Source: Litoreibacter arenae DSM 19593
GTDB taxonomy: Bacteria; Pseudomonadota; Alphaproteobacteria; Rhodobacterales; Rhodobacteraceae
Direction: 5' to 3'
Assembly (NCBI RefSeq): GCF_000442275.2
Contig: NZ_KE557306.1
Coordinates: 902,959 to 966,958 of the forward strand
Length of the DNA: 64,000 bases
The notes below the pieces were generated by a model that had not been told where the DNA came from, searched no databases, and was given only the letters and a program-made list of their open reading frames with translations. Below, piece by piece: positions 36,450 to 44,316 of the stretch; the stretch's first letter is position 1, and the number at the start of each line of letters is the position of its first letter. The translations under genes were made by a program, and so were the position numbers.

Positions 36450-37762
36450 TGGATCATAAACGCTCCGACTTCCCCGACGGCTTCCTGTTTGCCGCGGCGA
36501 CCTCCGCCTACCAGATCGAAGGTCACAGCTTCGGCGGTGCGGGGCGCACCCACTGGGACGACTTCGCCGCGACGCCGGGCAATGTGGTTCGCGCCGAAAA
36601 CGGCGCTGTCGCCTGCGACCACTACCACCGCTACACGCAGGATCTGGACCTGATGGCGGCGATGGGGCTGGACGCCTACCGCTTTTCGACCTCATGGGCG
36701 CGGGTCATGCCGGAGGGGCGCGGAACGCCCAACCCGCAAGGCTTGGATTTCTACGACCGCCTCGTCGACGCCATGCTGGAGCGCGGCCTGAAGCCCATGG
36801 CCACGCTCTACCACTGGGAGCTGCCCTCGCCGCTGGCCGACCTTGGCGGCTGGCGCAATCCCGACCTGCCCAAATGGTTCGCCGACTACACCCGCGTCAT
36901 CATGGACCGTATCGGGGACCGCATGTTCTCGGTGGCGCCGATCAACGAGCCGTGGTGCGTCGGCTGGCTCAGCCACTTCCTTGGCCACCACGCCCCCGGC
37001 CTGCGCGACATCCGCGCCACGGCCCACGCAATGCATCATGTCCTGTGCGCCCATGGCCGCGCGGTGGAGGTGCTGCGCGACTTGGGCGTCTCCAATGTCG
37101 GCGCGGTCTGCAACTTCGAATTCGCCCACCCCGCAACGGACAGCGATGCCGACCGCGACGCAGCGGCGCTCTATGACGGTTATTACAACCGCTTCTTCCT
37201 TGGCGGGCTGTTCAACGGTGCTTACCCCTCGGACGTCATGGAGGGGCTGGAGCCGCATATGCCGAAGGGCTGGCAGGACGACTTCCCCCTGATTGGCCAG
37301 AAGATCGACTGGCTGGGGCTGAACTACTACACCTGCAAGCGCATCGCCGCGACGGATGGCGCGTGGCCTGCGCATGAGGAAGTCGAAGGCCCGCTGCCCA
37401 AAACCCAGATGGGTTGGGAGGTTTACCCCGACGGCCTGCACCATTTCCTGACATGGGTGCATCAGCACTACACCAAGGGCCTGCCGCTCTTTGTCACTGA
37501 AAACGGCATGGCGAACCCCGACACGCCGGATCAGCCGGACACTGCCCGCATTGACTACCTGAACCAGCATCTCGCCGCCGCGCGCCGCGCCATTGCCGAC
37601 GGTGTGCCGCTGCGCGGCTACACGTTCTGGTCGCTGATGGACAATTATGAATGGGCCTTGGGCTACGAGAAGCGCTTCGGCCTGGTCCATGTGGATTTCG
37701 ACACGCTTGAACGCACGCCAAAAGCCTCCTACCACGCGCTAGCCCGCGCCTTGAAGGACTGA
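36446..37762 (+). CDS. Beta-glucosidase (GH1)
   Basis: Hydrolyses beta-glucosides such as cellobiose to glucose. The 438-residue TIM barrel has the acid/base Glu in INEPWCVGW near residue 171 and the nucleophile Glu in FVTENGMA near residue 353, plus the GH1 N-terminal segment FLFAAATSAYQIEG. There is no signal peptide. Start ATG at 36446 overlaps the aglR stop; an ATG three bases on is equally possible. Coupling to aglR and glk suggests that both alpha- and beta-glucosides use this regulon. Confidence 0.94.
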   Translation: MMDHKRSDFPDGFLFAAATSAYQIEGHSFGGAGRTHWDDFAATPGNVVRAENGAVACDHYHRYTQDLDLMAAMGLDAYRFSTSWARVMPEGRGTPNPQGLDFYDRLVDAMLERGLKPMATLYHWELPSPLADLGGWRNPDLPKWFADYTRVIMDRIGDRMFSVAPINEPWCVGWLSHFLGHHAPGLRDIRATAHAMHHVLCAHGRAVEVLRDLGVSNVGAVCNFEFAHPATDSDADRDAAALYDGYYNRFFLGGLFNGAYPSDVMEGLEPHMPKGWQDDFPLIGQKIDWLGLNYYTCKRIAATDGAWPAHEEVEGPLPKTQMGWEVYPDGLHHFLTWVHQHYTKGLPLFVTENGMANPDTPDQPDTARIDYLNQHLAAARRAIADGVPLRGYTFWSLMDNYEWALGYEKRFGLVHVDFDTLERTPKASYHALARALKD

Positions 37763-37765
37763 CCC

Positions 37766-38737
37766 ATGACCCGCCCCGCAAACCATTATTCCCTCGTCGC
37801 CGATATCGGCGGCACCAACACTCGCGTGGCTTTGGCCGAAAGGACACGGCTGCTGACAGACACGGTGACACGCTATGCCAACACCGATTATGCGGGGCTT
37901 GAATCGGTGCTGCGTGTGTTCATCGAAGACCAGAAGGTCGACTGCAAGGCCGCCTGTGTCGCCCTTGCAGGGCCGGTGAAGGACGGGCGCGGCTCGATGA
38001 CCAATCTGGACTGGGAACTGGACGAGGCCACCCTCGCCCGGGCCACCAAGGCCGAAACCGCCCGCCTGTTGAACGATTTGCAGGCGCAAGGCCACGCCTT
38101 GGGCTCGCTGGCAGACGGGGCGGTGACGCGGCTGGTCGCCGCGCATGATAGCGACCCCGACCCGAACGCCACGAAACTGGTGATCGGCGTCGGCACCGGC
38201 TTCAACATCGCGCCCGTGTTCGAGACCCGCTGGGGTCGCCACGTGCCCCCGTCCGAAAGCGGTCACGCCAACCTGCCCCTGCGCTCCGAGGCCGAGTTGC
38301 GGCTGGCGCAATCCTTCGAGACCGCCCACGGCTTCCCCGCGGTCGAGGACATGATGTCCGGTCGCGGGCTGGAGCGTGTTTACGCATGGCTGGGCCGCGA
38401 GGCCGGAGACCCCCGCGAGGCCCGCGCCGCGCAGATCATGGCGGGCTTCGAGGACCGCTCCGACCCGCGCGCGCGCGAAGCGGCAGAGATGTTCGTCCGG
38501 ATGCTCGGCACCGTGGCCGGCAACCTGTCCCTGATCCACCTGCCGTTCGGCGGGGTGTTCTTCTCAGGCGGGGTGGCACGAGCATTCGCCAAACATTTCG
38601 CCACTCTTGGCTTTGCCGACGCGTTCCGCGACAAGGGCCGCTTCGCAGGATTCATGGGCAATTTCGAGGTCAGCGTGATCGAAGACGACTACGCCGCGCT
38701 CACAGGCTGCGCGAACTATCTGGCGGCCCGTATCTGA
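37766..38737 (+). CDS. glk: Glucokinase
   Basis: Phosphorylates free glucose released by AglA and the beta-glucosidase to glucose-6-P, the Zwf substrate. The 323-residue protein matches the bacterial Glk family (not the ROK type): ADIGGTNTRVALAE at the N terminus (phosphate loop), ALAGPVKDGRGSMTNLDWEL, and GVGTGFNIAPV near residue 142. It starts 3 bases after the beta-glucosidase gene and is the last gene of the divergent arm of the agl region. Confidence 0.94.
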   Translation: MTRPANHYSLVADIGGTNTRVALAERTRLLTDTVTRYANTDYAGLESVLRVFIEDQKVDCKAACVALAGPVKDGRGSMTNLDWELDEATLARATKAETARLLNDLQAQGHALGSLADGAVTRLVAAHDSDPDPNATKLVIGVGTGFNIAPVFETRWGRHVPPSESGHANLPLRSEAELRLAQSFETAHGFPAVEDMMSGRGLERVYAWLGREAGDPREARAAQIMAGFEDRSDPRAREAAEMFVRMLGTVAGNLSLIHLPFGGVFFSGGVARAFAKHFATLGFADAFRDKGRFAGFMGNFEVSVIEDDYAALTGCANYLAARI

Positions 38738-38815
38738 GGCGAAAAAGCCCTCAGGACGCGGGCGAATCCAGCGCGTGCAATCGTAGCTTCAGGCAATCCA
38801 AAACCCCGTTTCACG

Positions 38816-38837
38816 GGTGTGAAATCTGTTTCACACC
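38816..38837. promoter_or_regulatory. 9-bp inverted repeat GGTGTGAAA/TTTCACACC
   Basis: Perfect arms around TCTG. TTTCAC also occurs at 38809-38814, exactly 20 bp before the copy at 38829, and TTCACG recurs just after. Evenly spaced copies suggest binding sites for a regulator, alternatively a terminator of glk without a U-tract. Confidence 0.45.
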
Positions 38838-39112
38838 TTATTCACGCCTCATAACTCGCTGATATTACGTGATATCTACTCACAGGCTTACGTTAAGGTT
38901 AACTCCACCCTTGATCGGTTTACGGGGAATATCGCAGGATTTTCCCCATAGCGGAAAGTTAACCGCTTTATTTGATGACGTAACTCTACTTTCCGCCCGG
39001 CCGCGCTGCTATCGACGAGGATTTTCCCTTTGCAGGCCGTCGGGCATCACGCGCTCCGCGTGGCAACACATCGGTGCCCCCCAGCACCAGGTCCCTAGGT
39101 GTTGCTGCGTTT

Positions 39113-39151
39113 GATCCTCCGGTCGTGGCTCTCCCGCACGACCGGAGGATC
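39113..39151. ncRNA. 15-bp perfect hairpin in a possible structured RNA
   Basis: Arms GATCCTCCGGTCGTG (39113-39127) and CACGACCGGAGGATC (39137-39151) around a 9-base loop. It is preceded by the stem GCAACAC/GTGTTGC with an inner GGTGC/GCACC and by CACGCG-CTC-CGCGTG. I could not match it to SRP RNA, 6S RNA, tmRNA, RNase P or a riboswitch. Confidence 0.35.
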
Positions 39152-39319
39152 TGCGGGCGTCTCGGGGTGAAGCGCCTGTTGGCACTGGCCGCGCAAACAG
39201 GTGGCATCGGAGGCATCTCTCGCAATTTTCCACAAATCTCAATTTCTCGGCTAGGGTGATAAAAACGAATGAAGACCGACACCATCAAACCGCGCGAATT
39301 TTGATCCGGAGTACGTCCC

Positions 39320-40486
39320 ATGCCGCTAGACCCCGCCTCGACCGAGATCGGCTTTTTCCGCTCCTCCGAGAGCCGTGACAGCAAATACGATCCCGCTGCG
39401 ATCGGCCTTGCCTTCTCGGGTGGCGGTTACCGGGCGTCGCTGTTTCATGCAGGTTCTATCATCCGGCTAAACGAGTTGGGCATCCTGTCGAAAGCGTCCC
39501 GCATCGCGTCGGTCTCCGGCGGCTCGATCACCACGGGCATTCTGGCGATGAACTGGGACAAGATCGACTGGAACGGCAAGTCCGAAGGCGTCGCCACCCA
39601 TGACGACATGACCGAGCACTTCATCAGGCCGCTGATGGACGCCACCTCCCGCAGCATCGACGTGGGCGTGTCGATCCTTGGTTTCGTGCCGGGCATCTCG
39701 GGCGGCAACCAGCTGGCGCGGACCTATGACAAGCACATCTTCCACGACGCCAAGCTCAACTCCATCACATCCAGCCGCCGCTTCCTGTTCTGCGCGGCGA
39801 ACCTGCAAACCGGCGGGTTGGTGCGGTTCACCAAGGAATATGTGGCCGACTGGAAGGCGTTTTTCTCCACGACGCAAACCATAAAACTCAGCGAAGCGGT
39901 CGCGGCGTCCTCGGGCTTCCCGCCCTTCCTGGCCCCCTTGCGTCTGGACCTCAGCGGCGAAACCGTCAACGCCCCCGCAGGCGCGATCTACGACAACGAG
40001 GCCCTGCGCAGAAAGCCGGTGCTGGTCGATGGCGGCGTCTATGACAATATCGGGCTGGAGCCGATCTGGAAGCGTTGCGGTATCCTGATCGCGTCCAACG
40101 CGGGCTCCAACAACCCGGCCAAGGTGTCGCAATTCCGGCTGGGAATGATGTTACGCGTGGTCAACACCTTCCTCGATGTGTCGGTGAACTGGCGCGAGCG
40201 GATGCTGGTCAACATGTTCCGCAACCAGTTGGCCGACGGGCTGAAGGAACGCAACGGCGCGTTCTGGACGATCCAGACGCCGACGAAATATCTGGCATGG
40301 GACGGGTTCAAGGCCAGCCCCGCGCAACTGAAACAAGCCGCAGCCATGGCGACCCGGCTCAAGAAATTCCCGATGGATGACCAACGCGCGGTGGTGCTCG
40401 CGGGCTATTCCTATGCGGATGGCACGATCCGCAAATACCTGATGCCAGAGGCCCCTGCCCCTGACAAAGCGCCGCTTTTGCCATGA
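39320..40486 (+). CDS. Patatin-like phospholipase
   Basis: A 388-residue predicted lipid acyl hydrolase with a Ser-Asp dyad. The oxyanion loop SGGGYRASLFHAG is near residue 35, the nucleophile segment SVSGGSITTGI near residue 64 and the Asp in VDGGVYDNIG near residue 236. There is no signal peptide. It is the first of three genes that overlap by ATGA, with a peptidase and an MBL hydrolase next. GGAGT lies about 8 bases before the ATG. The substrate could be host membrane lipid, as in defence or signalling phospholipases, but this is unproven. Confidence 0.9.
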   Translation: MPLDPASTEIGFFRSSESRDSKYDPAAIGLAFSGGGYRASLFHAGSIIRLNELGILSKASRIASVSGGSITTGILAMNWDKIDWNGKSEGVATHDDMTEHFIRPLMDATSRSIDVGVSILGFVPGISGGNQLARTYDKHIFHDAKLNSITSSRRFLFCAANLQTGGLVRFTKEYVADWKAFFSTTQTIKLSEAVAASSGFPPFLAPLRLDLSGETVNAPAGAIYDNEALRRKPVLVDGGVYDNIGLEPIWKRCGILIASNAGSNNPAKVSQFRLGMMLRVVNTFLDVSVNWRERMLVNMFRNQLADGLKERNGAFWTIQTPTKYLAWDGFKASPAQLKQAAAMATRLKKFPMDDQRAVVLAGYSYADGTIRKYLMPEAPAPDKAPLLP

Positions 40487-42681
40487 TGTCGGAATTCCGG
40501 CCGCCGCGCAGGCTTCAGGTCTTCGCCTTCGATCCCTCCACCGCGCGCAGCTTCGCTGACAGCGACGCGCGCACGGTCACGATCACGCTGCCCTACGAGC
40601 TGGACCCGCAGGAGCTGGGCAAACCCTTCTACGGCCCGCGCGGCAAATACGTTGAGGTGGTCGATTACGACCCCGCCAGCGGCGCGTTCTACGCGCCGGT
40701 CAACCTCAATGACGACGCGGTTTTGTTCAATGACGGGCTGACCCCCTCGCCGGAGAACCCGCAATTCCACCAGCAAATGGTCTATGCGGTCTCCATGAAC
40801 ACCATCGCCGCCTTCGAGGAGGCTCTGGGCCGCGTCATCCAGTGGGCGCCGACCGAGGTCTCCGAGAACGGCGAAACCCGCTACGATTTCACCCGCCGCC
40901 TGCGCATCTACCCTCACGCCCTGCGCGAGGCGAATGCCTATTACAACCCCGACAAAAAGGCGTTGCTGTTCGGCTATTTCACCGCCGGGCCGGACAGCAC
41001 CAGTGCGCCCTCCGGCACCACCGTGTTCACCTGCCTGAGCCACGACATCATCGTGCACGAAACCGTCCACGCCATCCTCGACGGGTTGCACCCCACCTTT
41101 GCCGAGGATTCCAACCCCGACATGCGCGCGCTGCACGAGGCGTTCGCCGACATCATCGCGCTGTTTCAACTGTTCTCGTTCCCTTCCGTGCTGGAAGGCC
41201 AGATCGCCAAGACCCGAGGCGACCTCAGCCGCCAGAACCTGCTGGGAGAACTGGCGCAGGAATTCGGCAAAGCGGTCGGGCGCGGCTGCGCGTTGCGGGA
41301 TTTTCTGGGCGGGTATAACGAGCACGGCGTCTGGGTCGCCCAAGACCCCGACCCGACCAAGCTGCGCGACGCCGACGGCCCCCACGCACGCGGTGCGATA
41401 TTGGTCGCCGCCGCGTTCCGCGCCTTTCTGACGATCTACAAGACCCGTGTCGGCGACCTGTTCCGCATCGCGTCGGGCGGCTCCGGCGTGCTGCGCGACG
41501 GCACCATCGACCCCGACCTCAAGCGCCGCCTGGCCGCCGAGGCCGCTCAATGCGCCCGCCGCGTCATGCGCATCTGCATCCGCGCCATGGACTACATGCC
41601 GCCCGTCAACGTCACCTTCGGCGACTACCTGCGGGCCATCGTCACCGCCGACCGCGACCTGTTCCCCGAGGATACCCAAGGCTACCGTGCCGCGTTCATC
41701 GAAGCGTTCGCCAGCTGGGGCATCCTGCCCGCGAACCTGCCCACGATCTCGGAGCCGGCCTTGCGCTGGCCGACCCTTGCCGTCGCCGAGGCCGACCGGC
41801 AGGCCATGCGCGGCATATCGGAGGACATGGCCTGGCTCGACAAGATCCACTCCAATCTGGGCCTGATGCTGTCCCAGCCGCGCAAGATGCTGTCGCATCT
41901 GGCCAGCCCCATGATCGTCGATGGCAAGGAGCGCCGCGCGCGCTATCGCCGCGCGGTGGAGCAAGCCGAGGAGGAGTCCGAGCATGTGGGCTTGCTGATC
42001 CACGAGAACCTGACCCGCTTCAACGACGCCAGCACCACCATGACCGTGCGCAAGACGGGTCCGGCCAGCACCCTGAAGCTGGACGTAAACCTGCTGGAGG
42101 TCGATGACAGCCGCGACCGCGAGATCGGCTACCACGCGTCCGCCTATTACCAGCGGCTGTTGTGGCTCCTGATGAACTCCGCCAGTTCGCCCCGATTTGC
42201 CCAGCTCACCGGCCTGACCTTTTCGCGGGAGGCACCGGCCACCGTGCGCCGCTCGAAAATCACCGACCTGCCCTCGATCCATGTCGCCGCGCTGCGCATC
42301 GCACGCAGGCAAGGTCAGGGCGGCCAGCCGGAGCGGGAATACGTGATCGAGGTGATCCAGAGCAGGCGCGGCTATCTCGACCCCGAGCGTCAGGCTCATG
42401 AGGACGCCCGCCCTCCGGCGTCTGAGGACGCGGATCGCTCGTGCGACTTCCTGTTCCGCGCGGGCACCACGTTCCTCGTTGACGCCCGCAGCTTCCGCAT
42501 CAGGCGGCTGATCCGCTCCGCCCATCCGGTCGACGATCCCGCAGGGCTCGCCATCGCCCGCACCTATGTCGACGGCACCGACGCGCAGGCGGCCAATGCG
42601 TTCCACTCGGGCCGCTCGTCCCGCGCGGCGGCCTTCGCCGACCTGCACCACCCGCCCCACATAAAGGACGGTTTCCGATGA
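40483..42681 (+). CDS. Large protein with HExxH gluzincin-type metallopeptidase motif
   Basis: A 732-residue protein of unknown family. Near residue 186 it carries SHDIIVHETVHAILDGL, an HExxH zinc site, followed about 25 residues later by LHEAFADIIALF, the third-ligand Glu as in thermolysin-like gluzincins. The N-terminal ~140 residues (LQVFAFDPSTARS...) and C-terminal ~350 residues have no recognised domain. No signal peptide is seen, so it would act in the cytoplasm. Both ends overlap neighbouring genes by ATGA. Either M4-like peptidase activity or a structural zinc site is possible. Confidence 0.82.
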   Translation: MMSEFRPPRRLQVFAFDPSTARSFADSDARTVTITLPYELDPQELGKPFYGPRGKYVEVVDYDPASGAFYAPVNLNDDAVLFNDGLTPSPENPQFHQQMVYAVSMNTIAAFEEALGRVIQWAPTEVSENGETRYDFTRRLRIYPHALREANAYYNPDKKALLFGYFTAGPDSTSAPSGTTVFTCLSHDIIVHETVHAILDGLHPTFAEDSNPDMRALHEAFADIIALFQLFSFPSVLEGQIAKTRGDLSRQNLLGELAQEFGKAVGRGCALRDFLGGYNEHGVWVAQDPDPTKLRDADGPHARGAILVAAAFRAFLTIYKTRVGDLFRIASGGSGVLRDGTIDPDLKRRLAAEAAQCARRVMRICIRAMDYMPPVNVTFGDYLRAIVTADRDLFPEDTQGYRAAFIEAFASWGILPANLPTISEPALRWPTLAVAEADRQAMRGISEDMAWLDKIHSNLGLMLSQPRKMLSHLASPMIVDGKERRARYRRAVEQAEEESEHVGLLIHENLTRFNDASTTMTVRKTGPASTLKLDVNLLEVDDSRDREIGYHASAYYQRLLWLLMNSASSPRFAQLTGLTFSREAPATVRRSKITDLPSIHVAALRIARRQGQGGQPEREYVIEVIQSRRGYLDPERQAHEDARPPASEDADRSCDFLFRAGTTFLVDARSFRIRRLIRSAHPVDDPAGLAIARTYVDGTDAQAANAFHSGRSSRAAAFADLHHPPHIKDGFR

Positions 42682-44306
42682 ATACCCCAGCGACCCCGCG
42701 CCTCAAGGCCCCGCGATCCGGCGTGCGCGTGCGCATGTACCGCCAGGGCCATGGCGACTGCTTTTTGCTGACTTTCCGTCGCTCGCGCGGGGGCAAGCCG
42801 TTCTTCATGCTGATCGACTGCGGGCGCAAAGGCGGCAGCACCCCCGCCGACCTGAAGGACAAGGGCATCAACAGCGATGACGTGATCGACGCGATCTGGA
42901 AGGACACCGGCGGACGCTTGGATGTGGTCGTGGTCACGCACGAGCATCAGGACCACGTCTCGGGCTTCCCGAAAAAGGGCGACGATGACCACCCGTTCTC
43001 CAAGTTCCACGTCGAGGACCTGTGGCTCGCCTGGACCGAGGACGGCACCGACCCCGACGCCAACCGCTACCGCGAGCTTTATGGCGACAAGCTGCTGACA
43101 CTGGCGCTGGCGCATGAGAAGCTGCGAGCGTTGCAAGGCGTGGGCGCACCGGACGGTGTGGCCGACGAAATCGCGGAGTTTCTGGAACTGGAGACCGGCC
43201 ACCGCACCGGCGCGGAAGTGCTGAAAGAGGCGGCCATCGAAGCAGGCGCCGCGCCGCGCGACATCGCGGCGGGGCCGGAACAGGCCTTTGCCGCCGCACG
43301 CAGCCTTGGCATCAGCGGCAAACGTTACAAGGAACGCCTTGCGGGGCTGCGGGCGATGGTCAAGGGCGAGATTAAATTCCTGTCGCCGGGTGACGCGCCG
43401 CTGACCTTGAAAGGCGTCAAAGGCGTGCGGGTCTTCCCGTTCGGCCCGCCACGGGATTTGCAACTGCTGACCAGCCTGGACCCCTATCAGGACGAAGAAT
43501 TCCACCTCGGCCCCTTCGCCATGGGCGATGTCGGCGCGGGCCTCTTCGCGGCGTTCGCAGGTGGCGCGAACGGCGCAACCTCATCGCCGTTCGCACCGCG
43601 CTACGTGATCCCCGATGACACCATCACCGACGCGCTGGCCGAAGACGCGCCGCCGGAACGCGCCTACCTGTCGATGACCTATCTGGCCGAGGACGCCGCG
43701 TCCCGCCGGATCGACGGCGACTGGATGGGCGAGGCCGAGGCGCTGGCCCTGCGGCTCAATTCCGAGGTCAACAATACCTCGTTAGTGCTTGCTTTTGAAC
43801 TGGAAAAGAGCGGTCGCACCCTGCTGTTCACCGGCGACGCGCAGCGTGGCTCCTGGGTGTCATGGGCCGATCTTTCGTGGGACGTGGCCGGCCAGACCGT
43901 CACCGCCAAAGACCTGCTGGCCCGCTGCACCTTCTACAAGGCGGGGCATCACGGCTCGCATAACGCGACGCTGAACGGCACGCTGGACAGCCCGCACGCC
44001 AACCTGAACTGGCTGGCCCAAGGCGACTACGCGCAGGATTTCGTCGCCATGGTGCCCAGCAACAAGACATGGGCATGGGGCAAGACACGCCCGTGGCGGC
44101 ACCCGATGAAGGCGATTGAACACGCGCTGATCGACAAGGCGCGGTCCCGCGTGTTGATGATCGAGCCGCACGAGCCGGAACGCCATGACGCCCATGCGGG
44201 GCCGGAGTTCGACGCGATGTGGCAGGCCTTCCTCAAGCGCACCAAAGCCGAGGATGTCGCGGTGGAGCATGTGGTGGAAGACAAGCCCCCGGCTGCAACC
44301 ACTTGA
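42678..44306 (+). CDS. ComEC/Rec2-type metallo-beta-lactamase-fold hydrolase
   Basis: A 542-residue soluble protein with the MBL fold. The metal motif is VVTHEHQDHVSGF near residue 90; further ligands are the Asp in LLFTGDAQ near residue 378 and the His in FYKAGHHGSHNATL near residue 420, as in the ComEC C-terminal domain. The N terminus RMYRQGHGDCFLLTF matches the same family. No membrane segments are present. It is the last gene of the coupled patatin-peptidase-MBL operon. Substrate may be nucleic acid or a phosphodiester; no evidence is present here. Confidence 0.88.
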   Translation: MNTPATPRLKAPRSGVRVRMYRQGHGDCFLLTFRRSRGGKPFFMLIDCGRKGGSTPADLKDKGINSDDVIDAIWKDTGGRLDVVVVTHEHQDHVSGFPKKGDDDHPFSKFHVEDLWLAWTEDGTDPDANRYRELYGDKLLTLALAHEKLRALQGVGAPDGVADEIAEFLELETGHRTGAEVLKEAAIEAGAAPRDIAAGPEQAFAAARSLGISGKRYKERLAGLRAMVKGEIKFLSPGDAPLTLKGVKGVRVFPFGPPRDLQLLTSLDPYQDEEFHLGPFAMGDVGAGLFAAFAGGANGATSSPFAPRYVIPDDTITDALAEDAPPERAYLSMTYLAEDAASRRIDGDWMGEAEALALRLNSEVNNTSLVLAFELEKSGRTLLFTGDAQRGSWVSWADLSWDVAGQTVTAKDLLARCTFYKAGHHGSHNATLNGTLDSPHANLNWLAQGDYAQDFVAMVPSNKTWAWGKTRPWRHPMKAIEHALIDKARSRVLMIEPHEPERHDAHAGPEFDAMWQAFLKRTKAEDVAVEHVVEDKPPAATT

Positions 44307-44316
44307 ATATCACCCA

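Larger units (their letters stand above)
38738..39319. other. 582-bp non-coding stretch rich in inverted repeats
   Basis: No convincing gene on either strand. It holds many exact inverted repeats: CTGAGG/CCTCAG at the glk end, the pair at 38816-38837, GTTAA-GG-TTAAC near 38893, GCGGAAAGT (38951-38959) with ACTTTCCGC (38988-38996), and, between 39040 and 39240, several consecutive stems including CACGCG/CGCGTG, GCAACAC/GTGTTGC and a 15-bp stem. The right half could encode a structured RNA or be a mobile-element relic; the left half looks like operator or terminator sites. The promoter of the patatin operon must lie near the right end. Confidence 0.6.

Noticed and set aside
38986-39384. 132-codon leftward frame in the structured intergenic stretch
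   Set aside because: Arg/Pro-rich, spans the stems and the start of the patatin gene, and has no ribosome site or family.
40411-42660. 749-codon leftward open frame opposite the HExxH peptidase gene
   Set aside because: Same codon-bias artefact; no ribosome site or domain and it conflicts with overlapping rightward starts at 40483 and 42678.
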